Shown here: positions 4,611 through 7,019 of the stretch, one piece after another | Layout of the letters: every line of letters begins with the position of its first letter | Position numbering within the stretch: the first letter of the stretch is position 1 | Origin: Coprothermobacter sp. | GTDB taxonomy: Bacteria; Coprothermobacterota; Coprothermobacteria; Coprothermobacterales; Coprothermobacteraceae | DNA length: 7,019 bases | Direction of reading: 5' to 3' | NCBI GenBank assembly: GCA_003476705.1 | Contig: DMVM01000039.1 | Span: 1 to 7,019 of the forward strand | Translations under genes and position numbers: made by a program | Notes under the pieces: model-generated | What the model saw: only the letters and a program-made list of their open reading frames with translations | The model's database searches: none | What the model was told of the DNA's origin: nothing

Positions 4611-5823
4611 TGCCCATTGTTTCCTTGATTACGTCTGCAAGTATTTTGATTCCTTTGTCGATGTCTTCAACTTTGGGTTGGCTAAAGTTCAAACGTGCGG
4701 TGTTCTTTCCTTGTCCATCTGCGAAGAAAGCTGAACCTCTCACGTAAACAACCTTGTGCTCAATGGCTTTTTCAAACAATTGGTCGCAGTCCACTGTTTC
4801 TGGAAGGACTAGCCACACGAAAAATCCGCCTTTCGGCTTACTCCAGTAAACGCCGGGAATATCAGACATGTACTTCTCCAGTGCTTCTAACATGGCTGCA
4901 TGTTTTACCTTGTAAATGTCTCTCATGGTGTCAATATGTTTCATAAAATGACCTTTCTGCATGTAAAGGTAGGTTATGTACTGCATGTAAGCGCCGGTGC
5001 ACAAGTCAGCTGCCTGCTTAGAAATGGCAATCCTGCGAATGATGTCTTTGTGAGCTACAATCCAACCAAGACGGAATCCCGGCACAAAGGTCTTCGAGAA
5101 TGTGCTGAGGTAAATCACATGGTCGCTCTTATCAAAAGACTTTACGCAGGGTGGCCTTTCGCCCTCATACACCAAGTAGCTGTAGGGGTCATCTTCCACA
5201 ATGAGGAAATCCTGCTCTTCGGCAATCTCTACTATACGTTTTCTTCTTTCCAAACTGAGCGTGTAACCAGCAGGGTTCTGGAATGTGGGTATGACATAGA
5301 GGAATTTAATTTTCTTCCCCTTCTTCTTTAGGTCAACTACCATTTCTTCCAGTTTTTCAGGGATGATGCCGTCGTCATCAGTAGGCACTGAAACGTAATC
5401 CGGCTCAAACGGATCGAAAGCAGATAGTGCTCCCAGGTACGTTGGAGCTTCTACCATGACCACATCACCGGGGTCAATAAGAACCAAGCCCACTAAGAAC
5501 AGCGACTGCTGGCTAGCAGTGGTTATGATGATGTTCTCCTCACCAAGCCCTTTTACGTTTTCCTCTTCCTCCATGAACTTCACCAAGTACTGGCGAAGTT
5601 CCTGTACACCTTCAGTAGCGCTGTACTGCAAAGCCTTCCTAGCGTACTTATCGAGTGCTTCCACTGACACTTCTTTTAACTCTTCCACAGGAAAAACGTC
5701 TGGATCAGGATAGCCACCTGCGAAAGAAATGAAACTGGGGTCGCCTGAGTACTTGAATATTTCCCTAATAGCAGACGGTTTTAAACTTGCTCCCCTTTTG
5801 CTGATAAAGTCTTTAGGTTCCAT
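4603..5823 (-). CDS. PLP-dependent aminotransferase, class I/II, LysN-like (2-aminoadipate or broad-specificity amino acid transaminase)
   Basis: This is a fold-type I aminotransferase that moves an amino group from an amino acid to a 2-oxo acid, usually 2-oxoglutarate. The 406 residues cover the whole catalytic fold without the GntR-type N-terminal DNA-binding domain of MocR regulators. The PLP Schiff-base lysine is K244 in STFSKTFVPGFRLGW, with R251 as phosphate-binding Arg. N183 in FQNPAG, and D211 and Y214 in EDDPYSY, hold the cofactor. R377 in ARLNFS is the expected substrate carboxylate ligand. The N-terminal SFAGGYPDPDVFP (33-45) is the hallmark seen in Thermus LysN and archaeal relatives, which act on aminoadipate, leucine, glutamate or aromatic amino acids. 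The ATG at 5823 follows AAGGAGG (5834-5840) by ten bases. It lies 64 bases after an amino acid transporter ATPase gene, consistent with amino acid catabolism. Exact substrate is uncertain. Confidence 0.93.
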   Translation of the reverse strand: MEPKDFISKRGASLKPSAIREIFKYSGDPSFISFAGGYPDPDVFPVEELKEVSVEALDKYARKALQYSATEGVQELRQYLVKFMEEEENVKGLGEENIIITTASQQSLFLVGLVLIDPGDVVMVEAPTYLGALSAFDPFEPDYVSVPTDDDGIIPEKLEEMVVDLKKKGKKIKFLYVIPTFQNPAGYTLSLERRKRIVEIAEEQDFLIVEDDPYSYLVYEGERPPCVKSFDKSDHVIYLSTFSKTFVPGFRLGWIVAHKDIIRRIAISKQAADLCTGAYMQYITYLYMQKGHFMKHIDTMRDIYKVKHAAMLEALEKYMSDIPGVYWSKPKGGFFVWLVLPETVDCDQLFEKAIEHKVVYVRGSAFFADGQGKNTARLNFSQPKVEDIDKGIKILADVIKETMGIK

Positions 5824-5861
5824 GTCTAGTCTACCTCCTTGCTTAATCGTAGGACAAAATC

Positions 5862-5870
5862 ATTATAACA
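5862..5870 (-). promoter_or_regulatory. Extended -10 promoter of the aminotransferase gene
   Basis: The minus strand reads TGTTATAAT, a perfect -10 with the TGn extension, in the 64-base gap after the transporter ATPase gene. Transcription would start near 5855, about 32 bases before the ATG, and keep the AAGGAGG at 5834-5840. No TTGACA-like box is visible at 16-18 bp; that position overlaps the ATPase stop codon. The gene may thus be expressed both from this promoter and by readthrough, since no terminator separates it from the ATPase. Confidence 0.65.
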
Positions 5871-5887
5871 TGCGCTTAAAGAATGTT

Positions 5888-6628
5888 TTATGCTTTTAAG
5901 ATTTTTGAAAGGAACTGCCTTGCTCTCTCCGTTTGCGGGCCTTCAATGAAGAACTTATGCGCATCAGTGTCCTCAATTACACGGCCGTCCTCTAAAAACA
6001 CTATTCGAGTACTCACTTCCTTAGCAAAACCCATTTCATGAGTGGCCACTACCATGGTCATGCCTTCTTCAGCTAATTCCTTCATTACATCCAAGACTTC
6101 TTTGGTGTATTCAGGATCCAGGGCAGACGTGGGCTCATCAAACAGTATCACATCCGGCTCCATGGCAAGTGCTCTGGCAATAGCAACCCTTTGTTTTTGG
6201 CCACCCGACAAAGAAGAAGGTAGGGCTTTCGCTTTCTCAGCCAAGCCAACACGATGCAAGATTTCCATGGCTTGGTTTTCTGCTTCCTGAGGCGATTTGC
6301 CTAAGACCTTTATGGGTCCAATGGTTACGTTTTGAAGCACGTTAAGATGATTAAACAGGTTGAAAAGCTGAAAAACCATAGACACCTTTTTTCTTAGTTC
6401 GTTGGCATCACGACTCCTTGGATCAATGTTCTTTCCCCTAAAATAGATCTCACCATTTGAGGGTTCCTCGAGCAGGTTTAACGTCCTAAGTAGCGTAGTC
6501 TTACCCCCACCTGAAGGTCCCATGATAACAACAATTTCTTTTTGGTGAACAGCCAAGCTTACCCCTTTTAGAACCTCGTGCTTGCCAAAACGTTTCACAA
6601 TGTTTTTAGCTTCCAGAACCGGCATCAT
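5888..6628 (-). CDS. glnQ: Polar amino acid ABC transporter ATP-binding protein
   Basis: This is the cytoplasmic ATPase that powers amino acid import with the membrane permease encoded just upstream. All ABC motifs are present in 246 residues: Walker A GPSGGGKT (37-44), Q-loop Q87 in VFQLFNLF, signature LSGGQKQRVAIARAL (140-154), Walker B ILFDEP (161-166), D-loop SALD (168-171) and H-loop H197 in ATHEMG. The length and FNLFNHLNVLQNV fit the polar amino acid (PAAT) GlnQ/HisP/ArtP group. Substrate cannot be told from the ATPase, so the symbol is a family label. The first of two adjacent ATG codons (6628) is used: AGGAGG at 6643-6648, inside the permease 3' end, is 14 bases away and even farther from the second. 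Only two bases separate it from the permease stop, indicating coupled translation. Confidence 0.93.
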   Translation of the reverse strand: MMPVLEAKNIVKRFGKHEVLKGVSLAVHQKEIVVIMGPSGGGKTTLLRTLNLLEEPSNGEIYFRGKNIDPRSRDANELRKKVSMVFQLFNLFNHLNVLQNVTIGPIKVLGKSPQEAENQAMEILHRVGLAEKAKALPSSLSGGQKQRVAIARALAMEPDVILFDEPTSALDPEYTKEVLDVMKELAEEGMTMVVATHEMGFAKEVSTRIVFLEDGRVIEDTDAHKFFIEGPQTERARQFLSKILKA

Positions 6629-6630
6629 TT

Positions 6631-7019
6631 CTAGAACTTGAACCTCCTCTCTAAGTAGGCAGAAAGCTGAGATCCTGGTATGGTAGCTAATAAGTACAGA
6701 ATAGAAGCACCCAGCAAAGGCGTAAATACGTTAGCTGTGTAAGAAATCATATTTCTGCTTCTGAGCATGAGGTCAGCCACTCCTATGACTGAAACCAAGG
6801 ATGTGTCCTTCAGTAGAGCCACAAACTCATTAACTAAAGGGGGAATTACCACACGGAAAGCCTGAGGTAAAACGATGAGCCTCATAGCCATGCTTCCAGT
6901 CATACCCACAGCCCTGGCAGCCTCCATTTGTCCCCTATCAATGGATTCAATGCCCGCTCTAAAAATTTCACCTGAGTAGGCAGCACTGTTTAAACCCAAA
7001 GCGACCACTGCCGCAGTTA
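6631..7019 (-). CDS. Polar amino acid ABC transporter permease, C-terminal part (cut by window edge)
   Basis: This is the membrane subunit of the importer served by the downstream ATPase. The reading frame stays open to 7019, so the start lies outside the window; the GTG at 7008 is an internal valine, not a start. About 129 C-terminal residues are visible. They show LGLNSAAYSGEIFRAGIESI, then the EAA loop EAARAVGMTGSMAMRLIVLP (from about 6927 down), which docks on the ATPase. Hydrophobic stretches follow (FRVVIPPLVNEFVALL; TPLLGASILYLLATI), and the protein ends ERRFKF. This is the HisM/GlnP family pattern. The substrate-binding protein gene, not visible, is probably upstream off the right edge. 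Substrate specificity is unknown. Confidence 0.93.
   Translation of the reverse strand, partial: TAAVVALGLNSAAYSGEIFRAGIESIDRGQMEAARAVGMTGSMAMRLIVLPQAFRVVIPPLVNEFVALLKDTSLVSVIGVADLMLRSRNMISYTANVFTPLLGASILYLLATIPGSQLSAYLERRFKF

Noticed and set aside
4900..5331. 143-codon open frame on the + strand opposite the aminotransferase gene
   Set aside because: It is antisense to a complete, motif-bearing aminotransferase, and its Cys/His/Val-rich translation looks like an artefact of the opposite strand.
1..7019. CRISPR arrays, insertion sequences, tRNA or rRNA genes, riboswitches
   Set aside because: No direct repeat series, transposase-like protein, conserved RNA gene sequence or long structured leader was seen; the longest gap between genes is about 130 bases.

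Overview
This is an ordinary-looking bacterial chromosomal segment, gene-dense on both strands, with mostly ATG starts, some GTG starts and strong AGGAGG-type ribosome binding sites. The sirtuin resembles the Thermotoga maritima class U enzyme. The proteins are rich in Lys and Glu, and there is a polar amino acid transporter beside an aminotransferase. Together these suggest a thermophilic, amino-acid-fermenting anaerobe such as Coprothermobacter, or a relative near Thermotogae or Firmicutes. That placement is inference; no rRNA or other marker is present.

Layout. 1-234 (-) is the N-terminal part of surE, a survival nucleotidase cut by the window edge. 347-1084 (-) is a complete Sir2 family NAD-dependent deacylase. 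The 112-bp gap between them holds three inverted repeats. Divergent from the sirtuin is a phosphate-type regulatory operon on the + strand: phoB-like response regulator (1192-1902), phoR-like kinase (1908-2981) and phoU (3018-3647). A cluster of TTAACA half-sites resembling a Pho box lies just upstream of phoB. A hairpin at 3653-3683 separates phoU from convergent minus-strand genes.

The rest reads on the minus strand, in transcription order from the right edge: amino acid ABC permease (cut at 7019), its ATPase (5888-6628), a LysN-like PLP aminotransferase (4603-5823) and a short-chain dehydrogenase (3727-4476). The aminotransferase and the dehydrogenase each have a TGnTATAAT promoter of their own, and terminator hairpins follow both genes. 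The likely theme is uptake of amino acids, transamination to 2-oxo acids, and a redox enzyme of unknown substrate.

I found no mobile element, CRISPR array, RNA gene or convincing new system. The points worth a second look are regulatory (the Pho-box-like cluster, palindromes before surE, -35-less extended -10 promoters, a TATAAT inside the phoU ribosome-binding region) and one protein detail: Asn in place of a conserved metal-binding Ser in SurE.
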